Made by a program: the position numbers and the translations under genes
Notes under the pieces: generated by a model
What the model was told of the DNA's origin: nothing
The model's input: the letters and a program-made list of their open reading frames with translations, nothing else
Databases searched by the model: none
Assembly: GCA_008508345.1 (NCBI GenBank)
Contig: QNGE01000277.1
Span: forward strand, 62,001 to 126,000
Source: Paragonimus westermani
Taxonomy: Eukaryota; Platyhelminthes; Trematoda; Plagiorchiida; Troglotrematidae
Length of the DNA: 64,000 nt
Reading direction: 5' to 3'
Part shown: positions 38,743 to 51,233 of the stretch, one piece after another
How positions within the stretch are numbered: the first letter of the stretch is position 1
How the letters are laid out: every line of letters begins with the position of its first letter

Positions 38743-38987
38743 GTTGCCGTGTGTATGGTCTATCTGCATGTGGAAACCAAGGACCAGTAACAAGTGTAAT
38801 GTTCAGTTTATACAGTCAGCTACTTCAGACCCAGCTGGCCTATCTGTTCGACAAATACGGAAGCGGCCATTGTGGTTCGTTTGCGAAACGTTTGAAATTA
38901 TTTTTCACTTTTATCTTTGAACTAATTACACGGCAACTGTGCGGCCGCACTTCGGTTTTGCCAAGTAGTTATCACGTGTTCACGTAA
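38743..38987 (+). CDS. Likely terminal exon, unknown protein
   Basis: It has one of the best acceptors in the window (TTCTTTTTTTTCACAG, phase 1), followed by 81 codons to TAA. The first 50 residues look like a real folded segment (GLSACGNQGPVTSVMFSLYS, then QLAYLFDKYGSGHCGSFAKR). The remainder is more hydrophobic. The upstream frame 38470-38715 could supply the preceding exon through GPHG (donor CACG, then GTAGAA, phase 1), which fits the phase but is a weak donor. No family is recognised. Confidence 0.4.
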
Positions 38988-41900
38988 ACATTATCATTTG
39001 TCATCACTTTGCTTCAAATTTGTCATACAGCTGAGTAAACTGCATATTTGTTTCAATTCAAGATGTAATTTTAGTGTGGCCATTCTCACCTTCGTTTTAT
39101 GGAGGGAAACTTCAAAACTGTTTGGGATAGGACAGAGAGTTGACGTTGAATATACTGCACGTTTGGGGAGCTTCCAGGCTGAATAAGAGTGGCATCTATC
39201 ACTGTGTAAACTTGCTTTACAAGGTCTATTCTTTGGGAAACAATGTTTAGAAGACCGATTTATCCTAGTTATCAACCCCTAAAATCGTCGCATGTCACGA
39301 CAAGTTGTTCACAGCATCTTTTCCACTGAACAAGAGGGATCAACGCCATTGATGGTAGAATATGGTTGCTGTTCACCTCTCAGCTTTGATCGACAAAGGT
39401 TTAACTTGAGTGTTCCAGTTAAACATTACTCAGTACCACATCAGCTAAACAATCAAAATACACTAGAAACCAAAAAGACGCGTGCAAAGACCTCTGGAGA
39501 ACACTGAAATCAATACTGCCTTTGGGCTGATTAACATGTTTCTTGTAAATATCAGCTGTCACAGTTCGCTTTGGAGCTGTTCACTCCTTCGTGGATCTTA
39601 AAGTACTATTCAATATGGTTAATTTTTGCGAAGTGTTTTATGGCAAAAAACTTCATAATGGAAAAGGTAGATATAGCGAAAACATTTAACTGAAACCCGC
39701 ATACGGAATTAGAAGTTTGAAATTACAATTCGATCTTAACCATTGCACAGTAAATTAGACAGACAGTCTAGAGAACTCTCAATTCTGCAACGTTTTCTTT
39801 CAAATAGAAGCAGACCATGAACAAAAACCGGTGATCACTTTAGAAAGGATTCAACAGTTACAGAAGCAGCATGTTTCTGCGGTGCTAATACTAACGCCCG
39901 CAAGCCGCTTACTGTTGGATGCAGAGTGTTCATGCAGCCATCTGAACCAGATATTTCAAAAAAGCACCAGATGCAACCTAATTTCAAAGATAATTAGTTG
40001 TGTTCAGTTTCATCGGGTGTTAGGGGGTACACAGCTGACCTGGCAGAAAACCGTTCTATTTTTATGATGGTGGTGGGAGTGCCTGAGTGCGCGCACAGTG
40101 GAGATCACATTCGCGGCGGACCAGAACACAAAAATAAGAATATCAGCAACAGCAACAAGAATATTGTCATTCTGCCGCAAGCCAAATCCAATTAGGCAAA
40201 TCTAATCCAATCTGGATAATTGGACAATTACACCAACAGAACCGGGAGGTATTCCTCGACACCAACACAGAAACCGCATGATTCCAAAGGAATTCAAATA
40301 TGTTTATGAGAGTATAAAGATTAGAAACATTTGACGTATGTACACAATACGCCAACAGTATTTCGGACAAAAAGTAAGTTTACCTTCTTGGTAACTTTAG
40401 ATTGAGGTTATAGGGCAAGAAGCGGAACCAGTATAAAACAATCACAATAAGATTTTTTATGGTGAAGAAATATATTTCAAGGTGCGTTGTACTGATTTAC
40501 CAATGTATGCTTGATTATGAATTCCGTCACTGTCAAAAAGTACTACATGGTGTTTATAACCAGGTGAACCAGTTTCATTTCTATCTTGCCACTAAAACAA
40601 TTCAAAAACCGTGCAGTTTGCTGTATGAAGTTTCTGTGTGCAAGGCTTTGTACCGACGTCATCCTGTAACCTTCACATAAACAGTGATGAAGTACTAGTG
40701 ACTCCCTTAAAACTAGCAGGAAAAATCGCATACTTTCAGTGAATAACCAGACCACCTTGTGTTTACTGGTCCGTTTGGTTAATTACGTGCTGGTTTAAAG
40801 GAAAGCATCTGTGCCAGTCAAACTAATGTGATATTATATGAATTATAGCAACGTGAAAAAGTTATTTTGGACTTTGTCTGTAGCAACAAAACGGGCGGTT
40901 TTGTTGAGAGCATCTCAATGTCCGTTCACTAGCGACTCATGGGATATTCACAGTAGCTCGTCTTATCCCATCTGAATGTCTTGATAAGTGTTCATATTTT
41001 GAATTTTTAATGAGAGTATTCGTATTGCACTACTTCTAAGGTTGCTGACGGCTTTGACAGCTCATACTTTCCAAATCCATTGAGCGTTAAATCGCAAAAG
41101 GTGTCGAAATTATAATTCATCGGTGATTCCCTCAAAGCAATTGTGTAGATTGCGTATAGGTTGGACTAACAGCATAATACCTATCAATCCAAGTTTCTTA
41201 TTAAACAAAATTTCTTGTGAAAATAGAACGCAATATGTAGCAGGTTAAACAATAGCGCAGATCGCAGAGTTAAGTCTGAAGACACGTTAGCCGTTTTCAC
41301 ATAGGTGTATACTTAAAGGTGTAATTCTACCAATAATCTTTAATTTGAAAAGTTTCCATTTTTCAATCGTTTTTCGTCTGACACACTCACTTTCTGGAAT
41401 CTTGTTTCAATAATCAATCGCGATTAAAGTAATCACGAAAAAGCTTCAGAGGATGAACACAAGGTTGAAAACATCCACATTTTGTAAGTATGTAATCAAA
41501 ATATTGCTGTTAGTCCTCGTCGGCACATACGCTATTAAAAGCGCCGCTTTTAGGGCTTATACAACGCAGACGCTGGATGTTTGAATCCACAATTATACAA
41601 TAATCACATCTTCAAATATTCCCTCACAAAAACCGATAACATTTTTTGTGCTGATTCATAATCCACAGTATATTTCATCAATCTAATCCGATGCAATTTG
41701 GTAACACCGATAATATGTTTTAAGATGCATCACACAAAAAATGTTCGTTTGATTGACTATTGAACTCAAGTCACAAATTATGTGTTCGAGACTTGTTGGC
41801 AGCTGATACCAGAAAGTTGGCTGGAAATTTGTTGGTAACACTGAATGAAGCAAGGCTGTATTCATACATATATTACTGAGCGAATTAGTGTACACACATA

Positions 41901-44168
41901 AATTAAAAAGCTATGTGTTTAAAGGAACACATGAACACTCCCAAACGACCTGCAGGTAATTTTTCCCGTTGAACTATATGCCAAAGCAGACGGTTACTGC
42001 GTATTCTGTTAATCATCATTAAGCAAAATCAGGCTTCAAGTCTAGTCGCCTCTATTAACTAGACTGTTCAACTGAATACTGCTTCTCATACTGTAGGTCC
42101 AAATTACTGATACTACCAATGTCAAGACTCGCGCGAATTTACATATTTTGACCAAAGCGAAAACTTCGATGTTTTCGAAACACAGCGTTTTATTCTATCT
42201 CCAGTTTGTTACCAGTTTATTTTCACTGTGGATAGAGATATGCAGAATAACAAAAGAAATGCGTGCATTAGCCAACCAGTGATGCATTATCAAGCTTTCA
42301 ATTATTTTCTCTAGTATACACCGAGATTTGTTTTACAGATCGAGTTATTTTCAGTCTTGTTACAACTCAACTGACTGGCATGAAAAACTGTTGCGCTATT
42401 TTGATGTGGTGAACAAGTGAACCGTACTGTTTCCAGAGTTGCACCCGTAAAGTCGTTACAACGGTTTCTGGTGTATAATTTCACTTTATGGACAATTTTT
42501 CTTTATAAATGTTCCCCCTGACACACCGTTACAGAATTACATTCAGGCATTAAACGAATTACATAAACTGATGCCGGTTATAAAGATATAACATTTGAAT
42601 TCCTATGTTAGGGTTACAAAATGTTTACATGTGCCTCCTCTCCATCGTTATTCATGCGACCGCAAAAGTAAGTGATAAATTTAATTCAATAAAAAGGCTT
42701 CCGGAATTCGACTGGCAACCAGCCTCTTTCAAAGAATTGCGGATAGATCAATATTGAAAAAGTGTCGAGACTTGAGAGTGTGCATATGAACAGTCATGAT
42801 GCACTATGCTTTCAACCGGAAAATAGCACATTTTGGTAGTGGTCACGTATGATCTGAATGGGGAGCGTTTTCAGAGGAAGTTAAACTATTCGCATCATAA
42901 GTGGATGCAGTTTACTTGGATGTGCCATTTTTACACTGGCTGAGGCAAAAGTGCATAGAATGGAGGGTTCAAAATTTCAGAAGAATTACCTTAAAACCAA
43001 AGCTCAACACAATGTTCTATTTCTGTTCTAACTCAGCAAAGAAGGAATGTCTGAAAAAGGTTCGACAGGGAAAACTTCGCGATTCGAGAATATCCAACTA
43101 AGCGTGATTTGACTTATAGTATCTCGACCGCTGGGGCAGCACATATTTAGCATTTTCAGTGGAATTGCTTTGAAAAACCTGATAGAATCACCCCTTTTTG
43201 TGATCGTAAACAAAAACCAAACTGATGCTAAGTTCTCAGCAGTAGGCAAAAACCATATGTACATCTCAGGAACAGAATTAAACTAACGTAACGGGCTCTC
43301 ATACTGTGTCCCATGAAAAACTTGACTAGAACACTTTCAATGAATATCCATACAAAGTCGTGCTTGACATAACTGCAGATGAAGAATATTCCCCTGGGAT
43401 TTACCGATGGTATCGTAAGTAAAAAGAACTGCCGACAACCTACAGAGAGTTTGCTAGCAAAGCATGAGTTGTGCGGCACTCCAGAGAATCAGCGCAGTTT
43501 AAAGAACTATTTCGTTCCAATGTTGATTCAATTAGCAGGTTAATTATGGAATAGAGTTGGGGTATGTTTCCTCTAACTTAAGGCTAATCTAGTTGCCTCA
43601 AATCGGAATTTGAACCGAACTAAAAAAACCTTTAATACCGTGTAAGATGTCGTTTCAATAGCAAACTTTTGGAGTTATTCGGTAAAAATCTCACTCATAC
43701 AAGTCAGCAATGTACATCCTAAATACAATCCATTCCTCGGTTTACAAGTAAACAATGTACCGGTTAACAACTAGTGTTAATGTTTCCAGCACGCAAGAGA
43801 CAATATGTCGAGGCAGATTTGTTAGTTTTCCGCAAGAAAATGATTACTTTCTCGAAATAAGTTGTACTTTGTGTGGTACTATCTATATCCACCGTTGTCG
43901 GTTGGTTTCATCAAGACATAAATTACTCAAACTGTCAAGTTTTACAACACTTACAAGTTAATTCATCTGAAACTCTCGAGCGAAATCCCTGTCAAACTTC
44001 AGTTTGTCTGTCTATTTTGCTATTCGTGCAAGCATATGAGCTTCGTGGTATTTTCTTCTGAGGACACTCAATCGCAAGTATTTTTTCTTAAGTATACAAG
44101 CATAATAAACTATGTATTATGAACAGAAATTAAGTTTGACATAATTTACGTGCTTATCCTCACCTCAG
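38988..44168. other. No confident gene
   Basis: Short frames only. The one at 39292-39507 (plus) starts with ATG and is polar (EQEGSTPLMVEYGCC) but stands alone. Others at 40459-40680, 41683-41895, 42901-43101 and 43228-43479 have no motif or splice support. I see no repeats. Confidence 0.45.
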
Positions 44169-44365
44169 TCAAGGATTTTGGTGTCTCGAGCTTGTCTTCC
44201 TTGAGTGGTTGACATGATGCTGCATTTGTTTAGTGTCTGAAGTTGACTTCAAAATTTCCACTCGGTTTGTTTCCAAAACAGACCTCGAGGTAGACTGTTT
44301 TTCCAAAACTACATTTGCATGATTTGCGTGTTGTTGACGGAGGTGTATTTTCAAATGTCTTTTAA
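44169..44365 (-). CDS. Candidate terminal exon, C2H2 zinc-finger-like
   Basis: On the minus strand the acceptor TTGTGTGCTGAAAG (phase 1) leads into 64 codons and TGA. The exon opens KRHLKIHLRQQHANH, the L-x2-H-x4-H half of a classical C2H2 zinc finger; the cysteine pair would lie in the preceding exon, which I cannot find. The rest is Ser/Gln/His-rich without structure, as is common at the ends of such proteins. This is half a motif only, so chance is possible. Confidence 0.3.
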
Positions 44366-47300
44366 CTTTCAGCACACAAAATTGTTGAACGTGAAATTTC
44401 ATAGTGCACAGAGTGACTAAGTTACCAAAATGATAGACGGATGTGTATTGGTTAGTGAAATGAAAAAATTAAGAGTGCATCTTTTTTCATATTTTGTTGT
44501 TTCTTTTCACTCTCCTTTTTTCCCGTGAACCGACGAAACCGTAATCATTATCCTATATGGATTGAAGATTCAGGTCTTAGCACTAAGACCAATGGTTGAA
44601 ATGAAGTATATCTGCTTCCGAGTGCACACCTTGAACAGAAATCAAATGAACACCAGGGCAGCACAGCTTTAAAATTTCTAGCTATTAATATTGCTGTCTG
44701 ACTGTATACGTCAACGATAAAAGATTCATATCATGGGTACCACCGTTTTTATGAATTCATATAAGGTGGCCATTTGTTGAACAGTTCTTTTGCAGTATTT
44801 AGTACATATCAAAGTTCTCGTCTTTCTTTCATGAAATAGTTTGTGATGAACTTTTCGACACTTGTTCAGAAGCTAATCAGTCTTTTGGTAAGTTAAGAAC
44901 TTTTGCTCCAACCACCCATATTACCACGTTCGAAGTAACTATCACCGTAAACTTCTCCGGAACCCTCGGCACATAACCAGACCAAGCTACCTGTGACATT
45001 ACATACATATGCAATGTTCACTGATGCTTTTCATCAAAATGGAAATGCTTAGTTCATATGTTAAACATTCCACGTGTATGGGATAATCCCTTGTTGAGTT
45101 ACGAATTGATTTAACACTGCACTTAAGTGACCCAGTAGGCATAATGTTCTTCATTCTACTCCAAATTATACTGTTTTGCGTTCTGTAAAATTTTCAAATG
45201 GTCCATCTCAAAGAAGTACAGTTTCCAGAAAACAAATTTAATTGTTCCGTTTATTTTGCTTCAACAAATGTGACATTTTTCTTACGATTTTTTGAAGTAA
45301 TCACTTCACTTAATAATCCCCATTTTTGACCAGTTCCATTTGTGCATATTTAAATGCATGCTGTTTGTTTCACAGTGTTTAGGCTGTTCTTTACCCTAGT
45401 CAACTTCTGCTTGACTTCAATACATGGGCCATGAAACCAATTGTTCTGTAAATTATAGACCGAAGTACAATATTCGACAATTTCGATGTGTAAGTTGCTT
45501 TGCTATTAATTACTGTCTAATTGATTAGATATGTTCACAATACACTCGTTATCTAAACTTTTTCGACTCCAGTAACCTTATTGTTTCTGAAAACAAGGGT
45601 TTTGACTCATTCTTCAGAGAGGTTTGGCCCAGACCTCAGTCAGGAAAGCTTATTCCGGCTAGTCCAACTAAGCACCAGTTCGATCGCCTCAGCGGCGTTT
45701 CAAAAGTTTGTGCAACGGACGTTCCGTTGATATGAAAACACCATTCACGTGATTTCAAACAGTCGGTAAAAGGTGTCTACAATTCTGAATCACCTTATTT
45801 GAGGTATTTCTCGAATAAAAACTGACAGTCGTTCCATCATTTGGTCTTAAAAGAAAAGTTAGAAACAACAAAAGACACTGTGAACAAACTGGCAAACGAA
45901 GTATATTTAGTGAGATTTTTCAACCTCGTAAACTGTCTGTTCGTATCCCATTTACCTGCACGAATAAAAGGAATGGGGATATTCACTGTAATATTATTCG
46001 AGAGGGTTACGTTATAGTTCCGTTTACTTTCCATGGCTCATTGTTTTCTCGTTTTTTCCTTTATGTTTTCGACGCTGACAGTTTCATTCCAAACATCGGT
46101 GTAATACTTAACGATAAGAAGAATCAAGAAAATGACATCGGATGCTTCCAGAACAACTATCGGAGAGGTCCTTTGGGTCTTCTGTGGCTCCCATCTTACT
46201 AACTCACTACTTTTTCTCACGTGCTTCTTATCATTTTTAACGTGATTCACATTATACTACAGTGTCTACAGAAAAGGGTGTTATACCGCGCCTGCAAATG
46301 CACTGGTAGCCTACGACTAATCTAACGTTGACTTAGGCTGGAGTTCTAAACTGGAAATTTGTCGAGTTTTGTGATATGTACAATTTTAGTTATTGCGAGT
46401 GATTTCAGAATTAACGAAGCGAACAGAATTCGTCACGCACTTTCATGACATTTTGTTGAATATTCAGTATTTCTACGTAATATCAAGGAATTTTCTGTCA
46501 CATGAATAGTCAGATCTGTGCAACGGATAGCTCAGATGCGTGTATATTAGTCAAACTTCAGTTTAGTTCAAACATTTCGTGAGCAATCACTGACTGCGCA
46601 CAGTAACCTCTTGGTCAGTGAGACTATTGCTTTCATTTCGTGCGCGTTTTTTCATGAATATGTTACGGGAGTGCCCATTATATGATGAAAACTAACGCCA
46701 CGTATTATCAGTTGGGTGCAGGTAAATTTCACGGTGCGCTACTGTTTTCTTCTCTATGGATTTTTAGTGTTCCATTAGGATTTGCAGCACATTGTTCCTC
46801 ATCAATCCATCGCTTTTCAGTAGTGGTTCGTTGTCTGCTCCATATGCATCGATATGGATTGCTGGAAGGTTTCATAGGATCTAGGATTACGGTAAAATCA
46901 AACAGTACCTCCGGTAAACTAATTCGCCATAGAGTCCTACATTATGACACAGGGTAAGATTAAATCAAACGCCTTCTTAAACTTTCATCGAACCTAAACT
47001 GCCTACTATTAGCTAGAGGTAGGGTGTTGAGAAGATAATGATAAAAAAATTCTCACAAATGTGCTTCCCTTAAAACATTTATGATTAAGTGACTAGTTTC
47101 AATATACTTTCCCCCAATCCTTTCAAATAATTCTACTTGTAGGAAATCGCTTGCATATATGTGTTCGAATTCACATAATCTTCCAACAGTATAGTTTAAT
47201 AGTCGATAAGACCAATGCTATCTCCAGTTCAATAAAACTCGGATGTTCACTGCAAAATGAGTTGTTCTGTCACCGTGATTGAACAGAGTGCTTAACTATT

Positions 47301-47667
47301 AGGCATCCATACAACGCTTGTTAGTTGGGAGGGCGTAATGCGAATATCTCGATAACGAAAGGTGATAACAGAGCATGGTATTTGTCATTTTGTAGTTACT
47401 ACACAAACAGGCGAGTCGGTTTTATCAAAAGTGTGATCACCTAAACCTCCGGTAAGATCAAAATCATGCTTAATTGGCGTTTACATAGCCCAAATGAAGT
47501 GATTTACTACACGCATAGCGTACAACATTCTCAAATTCAACACAGAATTTCTGAATATAGCCACGAATCTATTTTCTGCAAAAGTGTCTGATTAACAAAC
47601 TAGCAGACCCAGGTTTATTATTCACGCGTTTGATTTACTTGTCTAAGTAAGGCTGCTTTTAATAAAT
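44366..47667. other. No confident gene
   Basis: Two adjacent minus frames, 46038-46250 and 45837-46034, are protein-like but have no motif. A good acceptor (TTCCTTTTATTCGTGCAG) lies inside the second. The frame at 46682-46957 (plus) is hydrophobic at its start. None is strong enough to call. Confidence 0.45.
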
Positions 47668-47901
47668 TCAGCGGACGTGAAACGAGTTCGATTTTATCAA
47701 CTTCACGGAAGATTTGAAGTTAACGTTCCTCAAACATTCACTAGCAGATTTGATTTGAATGGTCTTTTCAGAGTGAAACTTGGGAAGGTTTAAAATTCGA
47801 CTAGAAACAGACGTTGAAGTGGATAAATATTTAAATTTAACATTCGTTGCAGTGCTAAATGTCCATGCGTTCGAGTCGCAACTCACGGTGAGCAGGAACC
47901 C
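47668..47901 (-). CDS. Candidate terminal exon, unknown protein
   Basis: Minus strand: acceptor AAAGCTTCATCATTCAG in phase 0, then 77 codons to TGA. It opens hydrophobic (GFLLTVSCDSNAWTF) and continues Ser/Lys-rich (ILNLPKFHSEKTIQIKSASE). No domain is recognised and no upstream partner was found. Confidence 0.27.
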   Translation of the reverse strand, partial: GFLLTVSCDSNAWTFSTATNVKFKYLSTSTSVSSRILNLPKFHSEKTIQIKSASECLRNVNFKSSVKLIKSNSFHVR

Positions 47902-48739
47902 CTGAATGATGAAGCTTTGGTATAGTTTAGTACGCTCATACAAAATAACCTAAAAGACCTCAATCTATTGCGATTGTATAACAGTAAAGACGCTTACCAG
48001 CAGACCGTGATCAGCGAGAGGGAAAACTCAATAATTAACCTGATTAAGTCGTGAATTTTCGTTGGAATTCAACTGGAGCAGCCGCAGTTACGATGAAATA
48101 CTCAAATAAAAATGTAACCAAAAATGAATTCTAACGAATGAATTGTTTTCTGAAGGTCAGCTCTTACGTTTTTTGCTGTATTCTAAAGTCACCTGCCACA
48201 ACGCCGCGACACCCTACTTGGTGACGCTGGAGTCTATTAGACAATAAGTGAAATGCATTGCCAAGGTACTGTTAATCGTGCATGAAACCACAAGATTTTA
48301 AGTCTTGGTTCATTTGTTCACACCAGCGTTTTGACCAGAATAATTTGATATTTCATATACGGGAACAATTCTCCAATACCTTTCAAACGCATCGTGATTC
48401 CTATGAAAGAAGCCGCTTCACATCCAAGAATATCGTGGTTTTCAGGTGGAGTTTACATGCTGTTGTGTATGAAGTTCAGGTGTTTCCATACCTACCACCC
48501 AAGAAGGGTAGTTACAAGAAGTTTACTGGACATTTTGACAGTTTGTATTTAGGAACTGATGGTTATCGTTCGAAAGTAACTCACCTTTTGCCACATAGAC
48601 TTTCAAAGTGTTTATGGGAATGTGCCTTTCGTCATGTGCAACGGTGTGTCTGAGCAAAACTCAATTCGTTCCAGCAAACAATTCATTAGGGGAAATAACT
48701 TGAGAAGTTCACAACTCCTTTTATGACTTTCGTCATGCT

Positions 48740-49033
48740 ATGTTGCCACAGAAATACACTACACCCATTCACAATCTAAGAATGCATAACCTGTTCGGAA
48801 CGCATTGTGTCGGCATTTATGTCAGAGACAGTCTAAGCATAAACTTAACCACTGTGATTAATACGCCTGGTGACTTTATGACTGTAGGTATCGTACCATC
48901 CTCTGGGTTAGAAGAAATGAAGAAACTTCCTAACACTGAACGGCCTGACACAGATTATAGTTCCGAAGTGGTAGTCACAATTTTGCAAGAAGACTGGCGG
49001 GACTATTCAACCAATTACCGAGGCATCCTCTAG
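48740..49033 (+). CDS. Candidate exon or short gene, unknown protein
   Basis: ATG at 48740 opens 97 codons to TAG. The second half is balanced and acidic (SSGLEEMKKLPNTERPDTDY, then SSEVVVTILQEDW). An internal acceptor (GCATTTATGTCAG, phase 2, at about 48824) could mark the true exon start. A frame of 123 codons lies just upstream (48282-48653), with no clear link. It may belong to the same plus-strand locus as 50213-51233. Confidence 0.28.
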   Translation: MLPQKYTTPIHNLRMHNLFGTHCVGIYVRDSLSINLTTVINTPGDFMTVGIVPSSGLEEMKKLPNTERPDTDYSSEVVVTILQEDWRDYSTNYRGIL

Positions 49034-50212
49034 ATTTAAAAACACCAAGGGCCTTGAATACTGTATTTCCGCTCTCAACGGGGTTGTAACGTAAAAGGTT
49101 TCAGGCATAGATCTAGTACTTCAATAGTAGGAGAAGCCTGAACGAGATGCAGCTCGGATCGTTTATGTACAGTGTTTCCTGAGGAATACTAAAGACATAT
49201 AAACCTAAACGATTTGTCCGATGCCAGGCTGAAATACACCGAAGCATATGATAGAAGTAAGGGGGTCTATTAACCTACATAATTCTTCTGAGACACTCAA
49301 CAGAGGTTGCTGTAGAGCATTGTGCAAGAAACTCCGCCAGTATGGCAGAAAGTAACCGTCTTCCCATGGCTCGTCGTTTCCTGCTAACATTGGCGTTTTA
49401 CTTGTAAATAAGACGTATAATCGGGTTCGAACTGTGCAATTGGCAGTCCATGTCCTGATCTCATTTTCATCCCAGCGATTTTTCCTTCACTCGATGGAGA
49501 AATACCACATTTCTCAAGCTCTTTCCTGCTACTTTGCAACTGCTCGGCTACCTTCAGGTGAGCTAGCTTGTAAAAGTCGCAAAAGGGTCAGAATAATCAG
49601 TCAACAGCCCTGAGAATAGGTGGGCTTGGTGTTCCAACTGCACAACGTTCACTGAGTTATAAGCTGCTAATTGACTCTTAGAAGTCTGTTGTAAGTAGCA
49701 TACTACTACAATCACTGGCGAAAATCCTACCACCTAGTTGATTGAAAAGTAGATGTTTACACATAATCTGCTCGCCTTTCATGCTAGCTAGCTAAAATGA
49801 TTGATAATTAGGAAAATTTATGAGAACTAGTTTATGAATCTATCAATTTAAAGTTACTTGCTGCTGATTAGAGGTGGTAACTCTAAACCACAAATCATCT
49901 AAACGGCAGCGAGTGAAAGATGGACACTATCAAATGAAAATTTGTTAGACCTGACCAAACAATCGTTGCAGCAAAGGAAATTCCAACTACCCATTCCATA
50001 TATCTTTTAGACAGGTCTTCTCAGCAAGACGTTACTTAAAAGCAGATTTTCCGAAAAGATTTCTGTCAGAGTTATCGGTAATTTTAATTCAAACGGTTCT
50101 AAAGCAAACGATACCAGCTAAGAAATATATTAACCCAACACTCACTAAAAGTAAGGGAAATAATGCTGTCAAGTAGATGTGTATCCTGGGTAAAAGTCGA
50201 TCACCTTTTAAG

Positions 50213-50542
50213 GTTCCCGATGACCACTACATGTGCGTCCATAACTTTCCGATTATTGACCTTGGTACTACTCTGGCAGAAGTAGTAACATTCGGACCCA
50301 AATTGTGTCGTTCACGTTACGGTGATGACCAGCTGGATACTAGGGTTCACTTTGCGAACTTATCGAATCAGCTAATGTCGTTCTTACTATGCTCCTTTGT
50401 GTACCTTGAAAATGTCACATCAGATTTAACTAGTACCCTCCCTACTAACGAAACAACCAGCGACAAACAGTTTTTACTCAGAAACATCTACCAGCCTTGG
50501 AAGCTTTCAGAAAAAGCGAGAATATTGTACTTGAGTGATTTG
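50213..50542 (+). CDS. Candidate exon of a plus-strand gene, unknown protein
   Basis: The open frame 50177-50572 (131 codons) is among the longest here. With acceptor ATCACCTTTTAAG (phase 0) and donor GATTTG, then GTGAAA (phase 0), it gives 110 codons; the alternative donor GGG, then GTGAAT, is 22 bases further. The translation is clearly protein-like (FPIIDLGTTLAEVVTFGPKL, then TSDKQFLLRNIYQPWKLSEK). It joins in phase to the exon at 51051. No family is recognised. Confidence 0.38.
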
Positions 50543-51050
50543 GTGAAAACCTTGGATGGCTGGGGTGAATAAGTCTGAATACGTCGATAAGATTGAAGTG
50601 ACTGTGTGTAAGTAACAAAAAGTTCAAAGGACAGGGAACGAGAGAGATTGGGGTATGTTGACTGAAAGTTGAGTTAGTTACTGCCCAAATTTACCCAGAA
50701 GAAATGGCACCAAAACAGAAGCTGAGGTTGGTGCAGTTAAGTTAAATCATTCTGTTGTTTGCCGTTTGCATGGTATTTCTAGTGTTTGTAAGCAGAATAT
50801 ATCAATCAGATCAACGTTAGACATGTGCTGTTTTCCCTACCACACACTTTCTCGGTGGTACGCTGCACAACTTGAGCTGCTTTGCTGAACACTGTCCCCA
50901 GCGTTCCAGCTGGCTTTGACTTCAATGGAGCTGTGAAAAATGCCGGGATCGGATCATTACACATGTTCGCTTGATACGTCTACCGTAGTCAAAAATGTGC
51001 CGTTACGAGAAAAATGACCAACTTTATTTGCGTCTGCATTGATCAGTCAG

Positions 51051-51233
51051 ATAAATGAAGTCCCAGATGAAGTCATCAAAGAAATTCCGTTGCATTGCGC
51101 GTTTAACATACAGCTCAAGTCTAACGGGACACTTCTTCGACGGATTGTTGGCGTAGCAATCAGCTCGTCCCTGCGTCCAATTGTGACTGAGAATTCCAAA
51201 CGAAAGTTGGAAAATAAGCAATTTTACACTTAA
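51051..51233 (+). CDS. Candidate terminal exon, partner of 50213-50542
   Basis: Acceptor TTTGCGTCTGCATTGATCAGTCAG in phase 0, 60 codons, then TAA. The translation is protein-like (EVPDEVIKEIPLHCAFNIQL, ending SKRKLENKQFYT). Joining it to the exon at 50213 removes a 508-base intron and keeps the phase. The minus strand is also open here (51024-51221), but its product is less protein-like. Confidence 0.35.
   Translation: MNEVPDEVIKEIPLHCAFNIQLKSNGTLLRRIVGVAISSSLRPIVTENSKRKLENKQFYT

Noticed and set aside
45837..46250. Two tightly packed minus frames (46038-46250 and 45837-46034) looking like a bacterial operon
   Set aside because: Everything else shows eukaryotic DNA. The starts have no ribosome-binding site and neither product is recognisable, so this is chance packing.
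49420..49440. GGTTCGAACT, resembling a tRNA B box
   Set aside because: No matching A box, T stem or acceptor stem could be folded around it. The same holds for 22508 and 47868.
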